Assembly (NCBI GenBank): GCA_016794505.1
Contig: JAEUJZ010000014.1
Coordinates: forward strand, 1-64,000
Direction of reading: 5' to 3'
DNA: 64,000 bases
From: Myxococcales bacterium
Lineage (GTDB): Bacteria > Myxococcota_A > Polyangia > Palsa-1104 > JAEUJZ01
The notes under the pieces are model-generated. The model was not told where the DNA came from and searched no databases. It was given only the letters and a program-made list of their open reading frames with translations. Shown piece after piece: positions 45,974-55,433 of the stretch; position 1 is the first letter of the stretch, and every line of letters begins with the position of its first letter. The translations under genes were made by a program, and so were the position numbers.

Positions 45974-47179
45974 GTGCGGCCTCGCCAGCGGCCCTGCGCT
46001 CTGCCGCGCTGGGGCGTCTTGTGCGTCGCCGCGCTTGCCTTGCTGGCAGCCTGTGCGCAAGACGATGCCGTTGCGGTGCGACGCTGCAGCGGCAGTGACT
46101 GCGCGCCGGTCGATCCCGCTTTCTGCTCGGGAAGTGGGCCGGTGATCCGCGCAGCGCAAGACGCCAGCCGCTGCGGCGGCGCCTTGCTGGCGCAGCTTTT
46201 GCCGATGGCCCTGTGTAGCTGCAGCGACGTCCAAGGCGGCGATCTGCAGAGCGACTCGTTCGACAGCATGCTGGCGCCCTACGCAAGCGGAGGCACGCGG
46301 GGCGACATCGGCGTACAGGGCCTGCTGCGAGCCGAGCGAAGCTGGGACATCGGCGGCGCGCTGTTTTCGACGGCAGCAGCCGGGGTGCTGGTGCAAGCAC
46401 AGGCGGTCTTGCGGACGCAAGGCGCGCTGCAGGTGCAGGGGCCGCTTTCCGGCGCCGCGGTCATCACCCACAGCGATGCCAGCGTGGGCGGCGCGATTCA
46501 GCTCGTGGATCTGCGCGTCGACGGCACCCTGACCACACCCGCGATGAGCAGCGTCGTGGTCAGCGGTCAAAAGCAGGTCGCCTTCACCGCGCAGCAAGAC
46601 GTCACGGTTGCGGCGCCGTGTCCGTGCGAGCTCGATCCCTATGTCTCGGGCCCGATCAACGATCTGCAGGCGCGCAATGACAACGCCAGCCTGGGTCTTT
46701 CCAGCCAGCAGCTTGAGCTGTACCGCGGCGATGTGCAGCTCGATCTGCCCTGTGGTCGCTATTACTTCTCGCGCATGGCCGGCGCCGGCAGCTTGCGGCT
46801 GCGCATCCTCGGTCGGGTCGAGCTGGCCGTCGCTGGCGGCATCGAGATCGGCGGCGGTTGGACCGTGTCGCTAGAGCCCTCGGCCGAGCTCGATCTGTAC
46901 GTCCATGGCGATGTCGCCGTCGCTGGGCCGCTGGCGCTCGGCGATCCGGCAGCCCCACCCCGCTTGCGTTGGTTTCCCGGCGGTGTCGACGCGCTGAGCT
47001 TTTCCGGCGGCGGCTATCTCAGCGCGGCGCTGCTCGGCCGCAGGCGCGCCTGGATGAGCAGCACGCCCATGGATGTCTATGGCGCCGTCGTCGTAGACAG
47101 CCTGCAGATCAACACCAGCCTGCGCGTCCATCGCGACCTGTCACTGCAGCGCCTGGGCGGCGGCTGCCGCACGCCCTAG
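45974..47179 (+). CDS. Lipoprotein of unknown function, beta-helix-like
   Basis: The 401 residues begin with a lipoprotein signal (RWGVLCVAALALLAACAQ) from GTG 45974, which directly follows the previous stop. The mature protein has many Cys in its first 100 residues (RRCSGSDCAPVDPAFCSG, ALCSCSDVQGGD) and repeated short strands (VQAQAVLRTQGALQVQGPLSGAAVI, VELAVAGGIEIGGGWTVSLEPSAELDLYVHGDVAV segments), a pattern of polymer-like beta helices or pilus-associated proteins. No known motif is clear. As third gene of the sigma cassette it may be an envelope sensor, effector or regulated output. Confidence 0.68.
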   Translation: MRPRQRPCALPRWGVLCVAALALLAACAQDDAVAVRRCSGSDCAPVDPAFCSGSGPVIRAAQDASRCGGALLAQLLPMALCSCSDVQGGDLQSDSFDSMLAPYASGGTRGDIGVQGLLRAERSWDIGGALFSTAAAGVLVQAQAVLRTQGALQVQGPLSGAAVITHSDASVGGAIQLVDLRVDGTLTTPAMSSVVVSGQKQVAFTAQQDVTVAAPCPCELDPYVSGPINDLQARNDNASLGLSSQQLELYRGDVQLDLPCGRYYFSRMAGAGSLRLRILGRVELAVAGGIEIGGGWTVSLEPSAELDLYVHGDVAVAGPLALGDPAAPPRLRWFPGGVDALSFSGGGYLSAALLGRRRAWMSSTPMDVYGAVVVDSLQINTSLRVHRDLSLQRLGGGCRTP

Positions 47180-47415
47180 CTTCGCGCCAGCGACGGAGAA
47201 ATAGTATTTATCTACATAATTTATGCAGATAAATTTCCTGGTTTATTTTGAATTATATTTTCACGGCGCGATCGGCCTGGGGCGCGCGGGGCGGTGTGGC
47301 TGGGCATCGGCGGCGGCGTGAACGGTTGGTCACAGCCGGTGCTGGGTACGCGGTCGCTCGACCTGAAATCAACGGCACGATCCTTGCCAATGAATCGCGA
47401 CAGAAGGAGAGGTCG
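47180..47415 (+). promoter_or_regulatory. AT-rich intergenic region with a 29-bp palindrome, upstream of the barrel protein gene
   Basis: The region between a lipoprotein gene and the outer-membrane protein gene is strikingly AT-rich at 47201-47262. Within it, ATTTATCTACATAA (47206-47219), a central T, and TTATGCAGATAAAT (47221-47234) form a 29-bp palindrome with one mismatched pair. Another AT-rich tract (AATTATATTTTC) follows. It is an operator or promoter candidate; the distance to the ATG (47416) is about 180 bases, leaving a long leader. Confidence 0.6.
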
Positions 47416-48267
47416 ATGTGTACTCCACGTCTTACCGGGTGCCTGTTCTCGCTCGTGTTCGCGATTCCGACGGCAGCGATGGCTCAGGATGCGCCGCCAC
47501 TGCCGCCGCCGCCGGTCTATGGCGCGCCGGTTAGCCCGCAGCCTGGTCCAGCCGTTTCACCAGGAACGCCGGTCTATGCCCCGGCGCCAACCCCGATGTA
47601 TGCCCCGGCGCCAACCCCGATGTATGCCCCGCCTGCGTACGGCGCACAGCCGATCTATGCGCAGCCGCCGGTCTACGTGCGTCCGCCGGCCCCGCCGCCT
47701 CGCCCGTGGGTCTTCCGGCCGCAGCTGGGTCTGGGCGTCCGCTTTCTTGGCGCCTGGAGCGCCAACGCATACAGCGACGTCGGTCAGGGAGGCGTCGCGG
47801 GCGATCTCATGTTTCGCGTCCACCCGCGCCTGACGCTTGATCTCAGCGTGGCGTGGCTGGGCACGACGGATCAGAGCGAGTTCCAGACGGCATACAGCCG
47901 CAGCGACGTCCCGATCACGCTGGCGACGCGGATTCACCTGGGCAGCCCCGCCTGGGTGGCCTCGCCCTATCTGGTGTTCGCTACCGGTGGTGGCTGGGCT
48001 CGCGCCTTTACGCCCGTCGCGGACCAGGCCGGTTTCCTGTATGAAGCCAGCGACTCAGGCTGGTTCTGGGACGGACAGCTAGGTGGCGGCTTCGAGCTTC
48101 GGCTGGGACGTCACTTTGCGCTGAACATGGATCTGCGCCTGACCAGCCGCGTGCGCATCGACAAGCAGCCGCGCCTGGAAGTCCTCGACTTCAGCGGCGC
48201 GTCCGTGCCCATCTTGAGCCACCAGTTTGGCGGGCAGCTTCAGCTTGGCTTGGGCGCCTTCTTCTAG
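47416..48267 (+). CDS. Outer-membrane beta-barrel protein with Pro-rich repeat
   Basis: The 283 residues have a signal peptide (LTGCLFSLVFAIPTAAMAQ), a Pro/Ala/Tyr-rich region at ~25-95 made of near-repeats (PVYAPAPTPMYAPAP, coded by a 24-bp repeat) and a C-terminal barrel (~97-283) with strands such as PQLGLGVRFLGAWSANAYS, LDLSVAWLGTTDQSEF, PYLVFATGGGWARAF and ending in LGLGAFF, a typical aromatic C-terminal signature. OmpA-like or OmpW-like small barrels resemble it. ATG 47416 has AAGGAGAGG upstream. The Pro-rich region may reach into the cell wall or outside. Confidence 0.8.
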   Translation: MCTPRLTGCLFSLVFAIPTAAMAQDAPPLPPPPVYGAPVSPQPGPAVSPGTPVYAPAPTPMYAPAPTPMYAPPAYGAQPIYAQPPVYVRPPAPPPRPWVFRPQLGLGVRFLGAWSANAYSDVGQGGVAGDLMFRVHPRLTLDLSVAWLGTTDQSEFQTAYSRSDVPITLATRIHLGSPAWVASPYLVFATGGGWARAFTPVADQAGFLYEASDSGWFWDGQLGGGFELRLGRHFALNMDLRLTSRVRIDKQPRLEVLDFSGASVPILSHQFGGQLQLGLGAFF

Positions 48268-48316
48268 CGGCGCGCGGCGACGGCGCACTGTCGCTTTCGG
48301 CCCGCGCCGTCCGTCA

Positions 48317-49606
48317 TCATTTCCCGTCGGATGCAGCCTCAGCGACCGGCTTGAGCGGATTTTCCGCGACCACTTCCGTATATGGACACGACTCGCCGCG
48401 AAAGCTGCGGAACACCCAGTCAAAGCCCGAGCGTGACTCGACAAACAGCGGACCCAGCGGCGTCTTGCCATGGCCCTGCGGCAGATCCAGCACGTACTGC
48501 GGCAGACACACGCCCGAGGTATGCCCGCGCAAGCGGCCCATGATGGCCAGACCCGCATCGATCGTCGTGCGCAGGTGGGTGAGCCCCTTGGTCAGGTCGC
48601 AGTGGTGCAGGTAATACGGCTTGATGCCCAGGGTATAGACCAGCTCGCGAAACAGCGTCTGCAGCGTCTGCGGATCGTCGTTGATGCCGCGCAAGAGCAC
48701 CGTCTGGTTGAGCAGCATAAACCCCGCTTCGCGCAGCGTGCGGGCCGCCACCACCGTCGGCTCGCTGATCTCGCGCGGGTGGTTGAAGTGGGTGACGATG
48801 CACACCATCAAGCGGCCCTTGAACGCCCGCACCAGGCCGGCGGTGACGCGGCTTGGCTGCACCACGGGCAGGCGCGTGTGGACCCGCAGCAAGCGCAGGT
48901 GCGGAATCGCATCCAAGCGGCTGCGAAGCTGCGCAAGCTGTGCGTTGCTCAGCACCAGCGGATCGCCACCGGTCACGATGACCTCGCGAATCTCGGCATG
49001 CTCGGCGATGTACGAAAGCGCGGGCTCTAGGCTGCTCAGGCGAAAGCGCGCGTCTTCGTCGTCGACCGTCTCTTTGCGGAAGCAGTGGCGGCAGTACACG
49101 GCGCAGCGGTAGGTCGGCATCAAAAGCACACGATCGGGATAGCGATGCACCAGCCGCGGCACCGGACTGTGGCGCTGATCGCCGATTGGATCGTCGACCT
49201 CGCGCGGGTCAAACGATAGCTCTTCGGCCTGCGGCACGACCTGCAGCCGCACCGGATCGCGAGCATTCGCCCAGTCGATTTGCTGCAGGTACTGCGACGG
49301 CGCGCGGACGTTGTACGCCTGCTCGGCCGCTTGACTGCGCGCCCGCTCGGCAGCCGCGATGGGCAAGCGATCCAAGTCCTTTCGATGCCGCAGCACCGAC
49401 GCCGAAAGCCCCGGCTTGGCATGCATGAAGACCGACCCAGAAGGCGGCGCGTCCAACACAGACGACGGCACACAAAACGAATCGGGCGACGCATCGGGCG
49501 ACGCATCGGGCGACGCATCGGGCGACGCATCGGGCGACGGTGTGGGCCATGACACGGCGGATGGCCCGGACGGCGCCGAGGACGGAACAGAAGAACCCCT
49601 GGACAT
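48317..49606 (-). CDS. kamA: KamA-family radical SAM enzyme (lysine 2,3-aminomutase/EpmB-like)
   Basis: The 429 residues have the radical SAM cluster CAVYCRHC (C-x3-C-x2-C) with the YRCAVYCRHCFRKE context, EVIVTGGDPLVLSN, RLPVVQPSRVT, and the Lys/PLP-site region NQTVLLRGINDDPQTL of lysine 2,3-aminomutases. Either lysine aminomutase or an EF-P lysine-modifying EpmB is possible; EF-P and EpmA are not in this window. Residues 1-60 are a non-conserved extension with five SPDA repeats. If the real start is ATG 49426, the extension is not translated; a TAGGCT box eight bases before ATG 49606 favours the longer form weakly. Confidence 0.86.
   Translation of the reverse strand: MSRGSSVPSSAPSGPSAVSWPTPSPDASPDASPDASPDASPDSFCVPSSVLDAPPSGSVFMHAKPGLSASVLRHRKDLDRLPIAAAERARSQAAEQAYNVRAPSQYLQQIDWANARDPVRLQVVPQAEELSFDPREVDDPIGDQRHSPVPRLVHRYPDRVLLMPTYRCAVYCRHCFRKETVDDEDARFRLSSLEPALSYIAEHAEIREVIVTGGDPLVLSNAQLAQLRSRLDAIPHLRLLRVHTRLPVVQPSRVTAGLVRAFKGRLMVCIVTHFNHPREISEPTVVAARTLREAGFMLLNQTVLLRGINDDPQTLQTLFRELVYTLGIKPYYLHHCDLTKGLTHLRTTIDAGLAIMGRLRGHTSGVCLPQYVLDLPQGHGKTPLGPLFVESRSGFDWVFRSFRGESCPYTEVVAENPLKPVAEAASDGK
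49481..49540 (-). repeat. 12-bp minisatellite in the 5' end of the KamA-family gene
   Basis: Five units of ATCGGGCGACGC (plus-strand orientation; last unit ends GG) code SPDA repeats on the minus strand. Confidence 0.9.
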
Positions 49607-49614
49607 GCCGGCAG

Positions 49615-49620
49615 AGCCTA
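49615..49620 (-). promoter_or_regulatory. Possible -10 box upstream of the KamA-family start
   Basis: TAGGCT on the minus strand is followed by eight bases and ATG 49606, one or two bases more than in the other leaderless candidates. Confidence 0.3.
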
Positions 49621-49774
49621 GTACGTCTGCCCTGCCCTGCGCAGCCCCCGCAGTCCAGCGCCGACCTCTGCCACAGCATCGCTTCGATCGCAGCGACGAG
49701 GCGCGATGAAGTGTCGATCGCCTGGTGCGTTGCGAAAGGCTCGCGCCCGGACCGGCGTGTGTTCGGGGCTGCGC

Positions 49775-50620
49775 TTAGGCCTGCGCTCGCGCTCGGTTGC
49801 CACTGCCGCGCTTGCGACCGCGGTACAGATAGTCCAAGCCCGTCGAGCCCGGCACGTCGACGGGATACGCGACCTCGGCCAGGTTCTGAAAGCGACTGCC
49901 CATGCGAGCCAAGAGCTCTGGCTCGCGCTGCGCCGACCACAGCGCCAGCACACCGCCGGCCCGCAGCGCGTCTTCTAGATCGTGCAAGCCATCGTCGCTG
50001 TACAGGCTGGCGTTCTGCGCCCGCAGGAGCGCGCTCGGCCCGTGATCCAAGTCGAGCACCACGGCCAGATAGCCGCCGTTTTCAAGCTGCAGCCCCGGAA
50101 TCGCGCCATAGCGCATGTTGCGCAGATAGTCCGAAAGCCCCATGGCATGCACATGCACGCGGGAATCGGACAGCGGCGGTTCGTTGTGCAGCGTCGACAA
50201 ATGGCTGCGGTTCCACTCGATGATGGCCGGTGAGTGCTCGACGACATCGACGCGAATCACGCGCGGGCTTTGCAATAGCGCAGCCAGCGTGTAGCCCATG
50301 CCCAGCCCCGCCAGAAGCACCGTGATGTCGTTGCGATCGCGCAGCGGCCCCATCACAAAGTTGATCAGCTCGCCTTCGCAGCGCCGGTTCGCGCTCGCCA
50401 TCAGCAGGCGCGGCGCCGTCTCGGTCCCTGCGTCGGCCTGGGCCTGCGACAGAATCTCAAAGCCGCCACCCGCCCGTCGCAGAGTCAAGCTTTCTCCATC
50501 TGGACCCGCTGCCTCGGCCAGGACTTCGCCCGCAAGCGCCTTGCCCGCGGACACGACGGGCCCCTGCACGCTGCCCTGCCCATTGCCTTGGCCGTTTCCA
50601 GAACCCGACTGCGAATTCAT
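49775..50620 (-). CDS. Spermidine synthase-like methyltransferase-fold protein
   Basis: The 281 residues show a Rossmann SAM-type fold: VLLAGLGMGYTLAALL (glycine motif), VDVVEHSPAIIEWNR (acidic loop after strand 2), and VVLDLDHGPSALLRAQN (strand 4). These match the spermidine synthase-like family of unknown substrates; the acidic putrescine-binding residues are not confirmed. The N-terminus is Gly/Asn/Gln-rich. ATG 50620 is preceded on the minus strand by AGGAGA, preferred over a codon at 50704. It lies downstream of nothing obvious, 168 bases upstream of the kamA start in transcription order, and is divergent from typA. Confidence 0.72.
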   Translation of the reverse strand: MNSQSGSGNGQGNGQGSVQGPVVSAGKALAGEVLAEAAGPDGESLTLRRAGGGFEILSQAQADAGTETAPRLLMASANRRCEGELINFVMGPLRDRNDITVLLAGLGMGYTLAALLQSPRVIRVDVVEHSPAIIEWNRSHLSTLHNEPPLSDSRVHVHAMGLSDYLRNMRYGAIPGLQLENGGYLAVVLDLDHGPSALLRAQNASLYSDDGLHDLEDALRAGGVLALWSAQREPELLARMGSRFQNLAEVAYPVDVPGSTGLDYLYRGRKRGSGNRARAQA

Positions 50621-50804
50621 CGAAACATCTCCTGTTCGGCTCTGGTCGCCCGCTACCCCCGCCGCGCCGGCTGTGTTATGTACGGGCGTTCCATGGAAAA
50701 ACAAACGTCGATGGTATCACAGGACAGTCGGCAGACCGTCCTTCCCGGCCGGGCTCTGGGCACTGTCCTGATCCTGGCTTTTGCCTCGGTCCCAGGTTGC
50801 GCCG

Positions 50805-52670
50805 ATGTCTGAGCAGGCAGCCGCCTCAGCAACCGGTCGGGTCGATGTTCGCAACATCGCCATCGTGGCTCACGTTGACCACGGCAAGACCACCTTGGTC
50901 GATGGCTTGCTCAAGCAAGCGGGCGCCTTCCGTCGGGGCGAAGTCGTGCGCGAGTGTGCTCTGGACAGCAACGAGCTAGAGCGCGAGCGCGGCATCACGA
51001 TCGTCTCGAAGTGTACCGCCATCACCTACAAGGGCACGCGCATCAACATCGTCGACACGCCAGGCCACGCCGACTTCGGGGGCGAGGTCGAGCGCGTGCT
51101 GCGCATGGTCGATTCCGTGCTGCTGCTCGTCGATGCGTTTGAAGGCCCCCTGCCGCAGACACGCTTCGTCACGCGCAAGGCGCTGGCCCTGGGGCTGCGG
51201 CCAATCTTGGTTGTGAACAAGATCGACCGCGACGGCTGCGACCCGCATGGCACGGTGAACGCCGTGTTCGATCTATTCGTCGCGCTCGGTGCCACCGATG
51301 CTCAGCTCGACTTTCCCGTGATCTTTGCCTCGGGTCGCAACGGCTATGCCGTCAAAGATCCCGCCGATCCACCGGGTGATCTGACGCCGCTTCTGGACAT
51401 GATCGTCGACAAAGTGCCGCCGCCGCGCGTCGATGTCGACTCGCCGCTGTGCTTGCAAGTGGCGACCCTCGATTACGACGACTACCTGGGCTATGTCGCC
51501 ATCGGTCGCATCATCAGCGGACGCATTGCCATGGGCGATCGCGTGCTTCTGGCCAGCGGACGCGAAGGCGGACGCCGCGAAGAGTTTCGCGTGCAGAAGC
51601 TGTTGGCTTATCAAGGCCTGCGTCGCTTTGAGGTCGCCGAGGCAGGGGCTGGCGACATCATCGCCGTCACAGGCATGACCGAGCTCAACGTCGGCGAGAC
51701 GATCACGGCGCTTGCCGACCCGCGTATCTTGCCGCCGCTTTCCGTCGATGAACCGACGATCACCATGCAGTTCATCGCCAACAACGGTCCGTTTGCGGGC
51801 AGTGAAGGCAAGTACGTCACGACGCGAAACCTGCGCGAGCGTCTGCAAAAAGAGATCAAGTCGAACGTCGCGCTGCGCGTCGAGGACACCGATGCACCCG
51901 ACGTGTTCAAGGTCTCGGGCCGCGGCGAGCTGCATCTGGCCGTGCTGATCGAGACGATGCGCCGCGAAGGCTATGAGCTGTGCGTATCGCAGCCGCAGGT
52001 CATCTTTCACGACGGCCCCGAAGGCCGGCAGGAGCCCTATGAAGACCTGCTGATCGACGTCGACGAGCCCTATGTCGGCGTGGTCATCGACAAGCTCGGG
52101 CGCCGCGCCGGCCGCATGCGCGAGATGGGCCCCGCCGGACCCGGCCGCACGCGCATCGAGTTCACCATCCCGTCGCGCGGGCTCATCGGATACCGCAACG
52201 AGTTTCTGACCGACACGCGTGGCACCGGCATCTTGAACCACAGCTTCCGCGAGTACGGCCCCTTTGCCGGACCGCTCAAGGGTCGCGTAAACGGCGTGCT
52301 CATCGTGCAGGATCCCGGCGAGACCAACACGTACGCGCTGTTCTATCTGCAAGAGCGTGGACAGCTGTTCCTGGGTCCCGGCGAGCGCGTGTATGCCGGT
52401 CAGGTCTTGGGCATGCACTCGCGCGATAACGACCTAATCGTGAATCCGTCCAAGGCCAAGAAGCTGACCAACATCCGCACGACGGCCGCCGATGAAAAGC
52501 TGTTCCTGACGCCAGCGCGCGTGATGACGCTCGAAGCAGCGCTAGAGTTCATCAACGAAGACGAGCTCGTCGAAGTCACGCCCAAGGCGCTGCGCATTCG
52601 CAAGCGCTATCTCGATCACAACCAGCGCAAGCGCGCCGAAAAGACTGCCTCGGCCGTGCTGGAAGACTAG
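50805..52670 (+). CDS. typA: GTP-binding protein TypA/BipA
   Basis: TypA is a ribosome-binding translational GTPase linked to stress and cold growth. The 621 residues show G1 [11 protein letters not shown]2 [11 protein letters not shown]3 [16 protein letters not shown] and G4 VNKIDRDG, then the EF-G-like domains with [20 protein letters not shown], the TypA-specific stretch, and a basic C-terminus. Start ATG 50805 is preferred over upstream codons. No other translation genes adjoin it. Confidence 0.96.
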   Translation: MSEQAAASATGRVDVRNIAIVAHVDHGKTTLVDGLLKQAGAFRRGEVVRECALDSNELERERGITIVSKCTAITYKGTRINIVDTPGHADFGGEVERVLRMVDSVLLLVDAFEGPLPQTRFVTRKALALGLRPILVVNKIDRDGCDPHGTVNAVFDLFVALGATDAQLDFPVIFASGRNGYAVKDPADPPGDLTPLLDMIVDKVPPPRVDVDSPLCLQVATLDYDDYLGYVAIGRIISGRIAMGDRVLLASGREGGRREEFRVQKLLAYQGLRRFEVAEAGAGDIIAVTGMTELNVGETITALADPRILPPLSVDEPTITMQFIANNGPFAGSEGKYVTTRNLRERLQKEIKSNVALRVEDTDAPDVFKVSGRGELHLAVLIETMRREGYELCVSQPQVIFHDGPEGRQEPYEDLLIDVDEPYVGVVIDKLGRRAGRMREMGPAGPGRTRIEFTIPSRGLIGYRNEFLTDTRGTGILNHSFREYGPFAGPLKGRVNGVLIVQDPGETNTYALFYLQERGQLFLGPGERVYAGQVLGMHSRDNDLIVNPSKAKKLTNIRTTAADEKLFLTPARVMTLEAALEFINEDELVEVTPKALRIRKRYLDHNQRKRAEKTASAVLED

Positions 52671-52676
52671 GCCCCC

Positions 52677-54050
52677 TTGCTGCCCTCTTTGCCGCCCAGC
52701 GGTCCGCTTTCCGACCCCGAACCGCATCCATCCACAGCGCCGCGCGGCGCGCCTGCGTCCACTCGTCGTTTTCGATCGCTGTCGGCGCCCGCGCTGTCCT
52801 TCCAGCGCGAGGGCGATCCCGACACCGCCGAGCGCCTGCGGCACGCCCTGGCTGTGCCGCCGCTTCCCGATCGGCTGGAAGCCGACGAGCGCCACGAGCT
52901 AGAAGGCATCCTGTGTACGCACCTGTTTCACAGCTTTGCCGGACGCGCGCATCCTCTTTCCATTCGGCACCTGCTTTCGGACGTTCCAGCCGGTGCCATC
53001 GTCCTCGATCCCTTCGTTGGAAGCGGCACCGTGCTGGTCGAAGCGGTGCTGCGCGGTGCGCGAGCCATCGGCTGTGACATCAGCGAGCTTGCGCTGCGTC
53101 TGTCGCGCTTCAAGTCGACCCCGCTGCCCCCGGCCATGCAGAAGGCTGTTCACGATCAGGCGCAGCACGTCGGCGAAGCCTCGCTTGTGCGCGTAAAAAA
53201 GCGCCAGCGCCCGAGTCAGACCTGGGACAAGCCGCAGTTCTATCCCCCGCACGTCTATCTGGAGCTCTGCGGCCTGCGCAGCGAGATCGAGACCCACGTC
53301 CGCCGCGATCCACCGATCGGCGAAGCGCTGCTTTTGATCTTTTCATCGATCGTCGTCAAGGCCTCGCGCCAGCGCTCCGAGACCAACCCCACGCCCTTCG
53401 ATCGTCACATCGCCGCTGGGCAAGTCACGCGCTGGTTCGTCGCCAAAGCCGCCGAGGTAGCGCGCTTGCATGCCGCGCTGTGGCAGCGCGTGCAGGCTCT
53501 GGCCCAAGACGAACCCGGCGCGTGCCGCGAGCGTCCGCTGTGTGTGGCCGGCGATGCGCGCAGCGTGCTTCACGATCCGCAGGCCCTGCCGCTGTGGACG
53601 GGCAGCGTCGACTGCGTCGTCACCTCCCCGCCGTATCTTGGCACGTATGATTACGTGGATCACCATGCGCGGCGCTATCCCTGGCTGGGGATCGATCCCG
53701 TACACATGGCCCGATCCGAGATGGCCGCCCGTCGCCACGGCAGCGAGCGCAGCCTGCGTGAGCTTCTTGCCACGCACAAGCAGGACAGCGAGCGCTGGCT
53801 TTCCGGTGTCGCTCGCGTGCTGAAACCCGCGGGCGTCGTGCATGTCTTGGTCGGCGATTCCCTGGTGCAGGGCGAGGTGGTGCGCGGCGATCTGCCCATT
53901 CGTCGCGCTGCCGAGGCAAGTGGCCTGCGCTTTGTGGCCCGCGTCGCCGCTGAGCGCCCGCACTTTCTTTCGCCCAACACACCGGCCCTGCCCGACGGAG
54001 CAGCCCCGCGCTTCGAGCACCTGTTGACCTTTCGCGGTGTTGGTTCATAA
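52677..54050 (+). CDS. DNA methyltransferase-like protein
   Basis: The 457 residues carry SAM motif I as LDPFVGSGTVLVEAVLRGA (Asp111) and catalytic motif IV as TSPPYLGTYDYVDHHARRYPW (Ser317), typical of N4-cytosine or N6-adenine methyltransferases (the SPPY form favours N4C or a related type). About 200 residues separate them, an order (motif I first, long insert, SPPY later) like alpha- or Trm11-type enzymes. A MARSEMAARRHGSERSL region follows. No restriction gene is adjacent, so it is probably a solitary methylase or an RNA methylase. The start is uncertain; TTG 52677, six bases after the typA stop, is used because no better codon exists nearby. Confidence 0.72.
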   Translation: MLPSLPPSGPLSDPEPHPSTAPRGAPASTRRFRSLSAPALSFQREGDPDTAERLRHALAVPPLPDRLEADERHELEGILCTHLFHSFAGRAHPLSIRHLLSDVPAGAIVLDPFVGSGTVLVEAVLRGARAIGCDISELALRLSRFKSTPLPPAMQKAVHDQAQHVGEASLVRVKKRQRPSQTWDKPQFYPPHVYLELCGLRSEIETHVRRDPPIGEALLLIFSSIVVKASRQRSETNPTPFDRHIAAGQVTRWFVAKAAEVARLHAALWQRVQALAQDEPGACRERPLCVAGDARSVLHDPQALPLWTGSVDCVVTSPPYLGTYDYVDHHARRYPWLGIDPVHMARSEMAARRHGSERSLRELLATHKQDSERWLSGVARVLKPAGVVHVLVGDSLVQGEVVRGDLPIRRAAEASGLRFVARVAAERPHFLSPNTPALPDGAAPRFEHLLTFRGVGS

Positions 54051-54101
54051 GGTGCTACCAATCGGCTCGCTGCACTGCGCTTGCCCGCATCGCGTGGCGC
54101 C

Positions 54102-55433
54102 ATGAACCTGCTCCAGCACGCCCTGTTCGTCTTGCCGCTGCTCTTGTTTGCCGGCTTCTTTTCCGGCACCGAGACCGCGCTTCTGTCGCTGTCCTTAGCC
54201 CAGCGCGAAGCCCTGCGGCAGGCCGCGCAGTCGTCGCAGTCCTCGCCCGATCGCGCAAGCAGTCGCGTGCTGTGGCTGCTCAGCAACCCGCGCCGCCTGA
54301 TCACGACCATCATCCTCGGCAACGAGATCACCAACATCCTTCTTTCCGAGGTGATGACCGATCTCGTCGATCAGCTCTTCCACTTGCTGCCAACGCGACA
54401 GCTTGCCGCGCTGCAGTCTTCGAAAGATGTCGTGGTCGCGGTCACGGCCACGCTGTTCACCGTGCCGATCCTCGTCACGTTTGGCGAGCTAATCCCCAAG
54501 ACCATTGGCATCAAGCTCAACGAGCGCTGGGCGCGCATCGTGTCGGGGCCGACGTTTGTCCTGACCTGGGTGCTGGCCCTGCCGCGCTGGATCATCAGCG
54601 GCGCTGCGTCAGCCGTGCTGTTCGTGCTGGGACAGCGCGCCCGGCACAGTGAGGCACCGCATGTGCTCAGCGAAAAGCAGTTCCGCACCCTCGTCGATCT
54701 GGGCAGCGCCGAGGGCGAGATTCAGCACGCCGAGGCGCAGCTTATCCACAACGTCCTCGACTTCGGCGACCTCACGGTGCGCGAAGTGATGACGCCCGCG
54801 CAAAAAGTCTTTTCGCTGCCGTACGACCTGCCGCTCGGCCGCGCCATCGAAGCGGCCACACGCCAGCGCTATTCGCGGGTGCCGGTGTACCGCGGTCGCA
54901 AGGACAACATCGTCGGCATCCTGTTCGCGAAAGATCTGGTCGGGGTCACGGTCGCAAGCAGCGCTCGCAGCAAGCTGTCGGATCTTTTGCATCCGCCGCT
55001 GTTTGTGCCGCGGCGCGCCAAAGCCGAGCGCGTATTCCGTGAGTTCCAGCGACGCAAGACGCACATGGCCCTGGTCGTCGACGAATACGGCCGCCTCGCG
55101 GGCGTGGTGACCATGGAAGACCTGCTCGACTGGCTGTTTGGGGACATCACCGAAGCCGCCGTGCAGCCCTCGCAAAACAGCCTAAGCGGCCCGCCGCGTC
55201 CATCGCTGCCCAGAATGACCAGCGACGATCGGCCTATCAACGATCGACCTATCGACGATCGACCTATCGACGATCGACCTATCGACGATCGACTCACGGA
55301 CGATCGCAGAGGCGTAGGCCCGGTCCCGCTGTCGGATCCCCAGCTTGAGCGATCGAGCGATGTCCTTCCTGCGACCAAGCTGCCCACTTCTGCGCCACGC
55401 TCGACGCCAGACTCGAACGAGGACCCGTCATGA
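54102..55433 (+). CDS. CNNM/CorC-family membrane protein with CBS domains (first of tandem pair)
   Basis: The 443 residues begin with the CNNM (DUF21) membrane domain (LFVLPLLLFAGFFSGTETALLSLS, then PILVTFGELIPKTIGIKL), typical of magnesium or divalent-cation efflux and hemolysin C-like proteins, then a CBS pair (VREVMTPAQKVFSLP; YSRVPVYRGRKDNIVGILFAKDL; THMALVVDEYGRLAGVVTMEDLLDWLFGD). The usual CorC-HlyC C-terminal domain is replaced by a tail of RPIDD repeats. ATG 54102 is the start. Its stop overlaps the next gene's start as ATGA. Confidence 0.92.
   Translation: MNLLQHALFVLPLLLFAGFFSGTETALLSLSLAQREALRQAAQSSQSSPDRASSRVLWLLSNPRRLITTIILGNEITNILLSEVMTDLVDQLFHLLPTRQLAALQSSKDVVVAVTATLFTVPILVTFGELIPKTIGIKLNERWARIVSGPTFVLTWVLALPRWIISGAASAVLFVLGQRARHSEAPHVLSEKQFRTLVDLGSAEGEIQHAEAQLIHNVLDFGDLTVREVMTPAQKVFSLPYDLPLGRAIEAATRQRYSRVPVYRGRKDNIVGILFAKDLVGVTVASSARSKLSDLLHPPLFVPRRAKAERVFREFQRRKTHMALVVDEYGRLAGVVTMEDLLDWLFGDITEAAVQPSQNSLSGPPRPSLPRMTSDDRPINDRPIDDRPIDDRPIDDRLTDDRRGVGPVPLSDPQLERSSDVLPATKLPTSAPRSTPDSNEDPS
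55223..55306 (+). repeat. 15-bp minisatellite coding (RPIDD)n in the CNNM tail
   Basis: About five to six units of CGACCTATCGACGAT with edge variants are in frame near the C-terminus and encode RPIDD-type repeats. Confidence 0.9.

Noticed and set aside
51273..52418. 381-residue minus-strand frame opposite typA
   Set aside because: Antisense shadow of a conserved GTPase gene; no domain and no ribosome-binding site.
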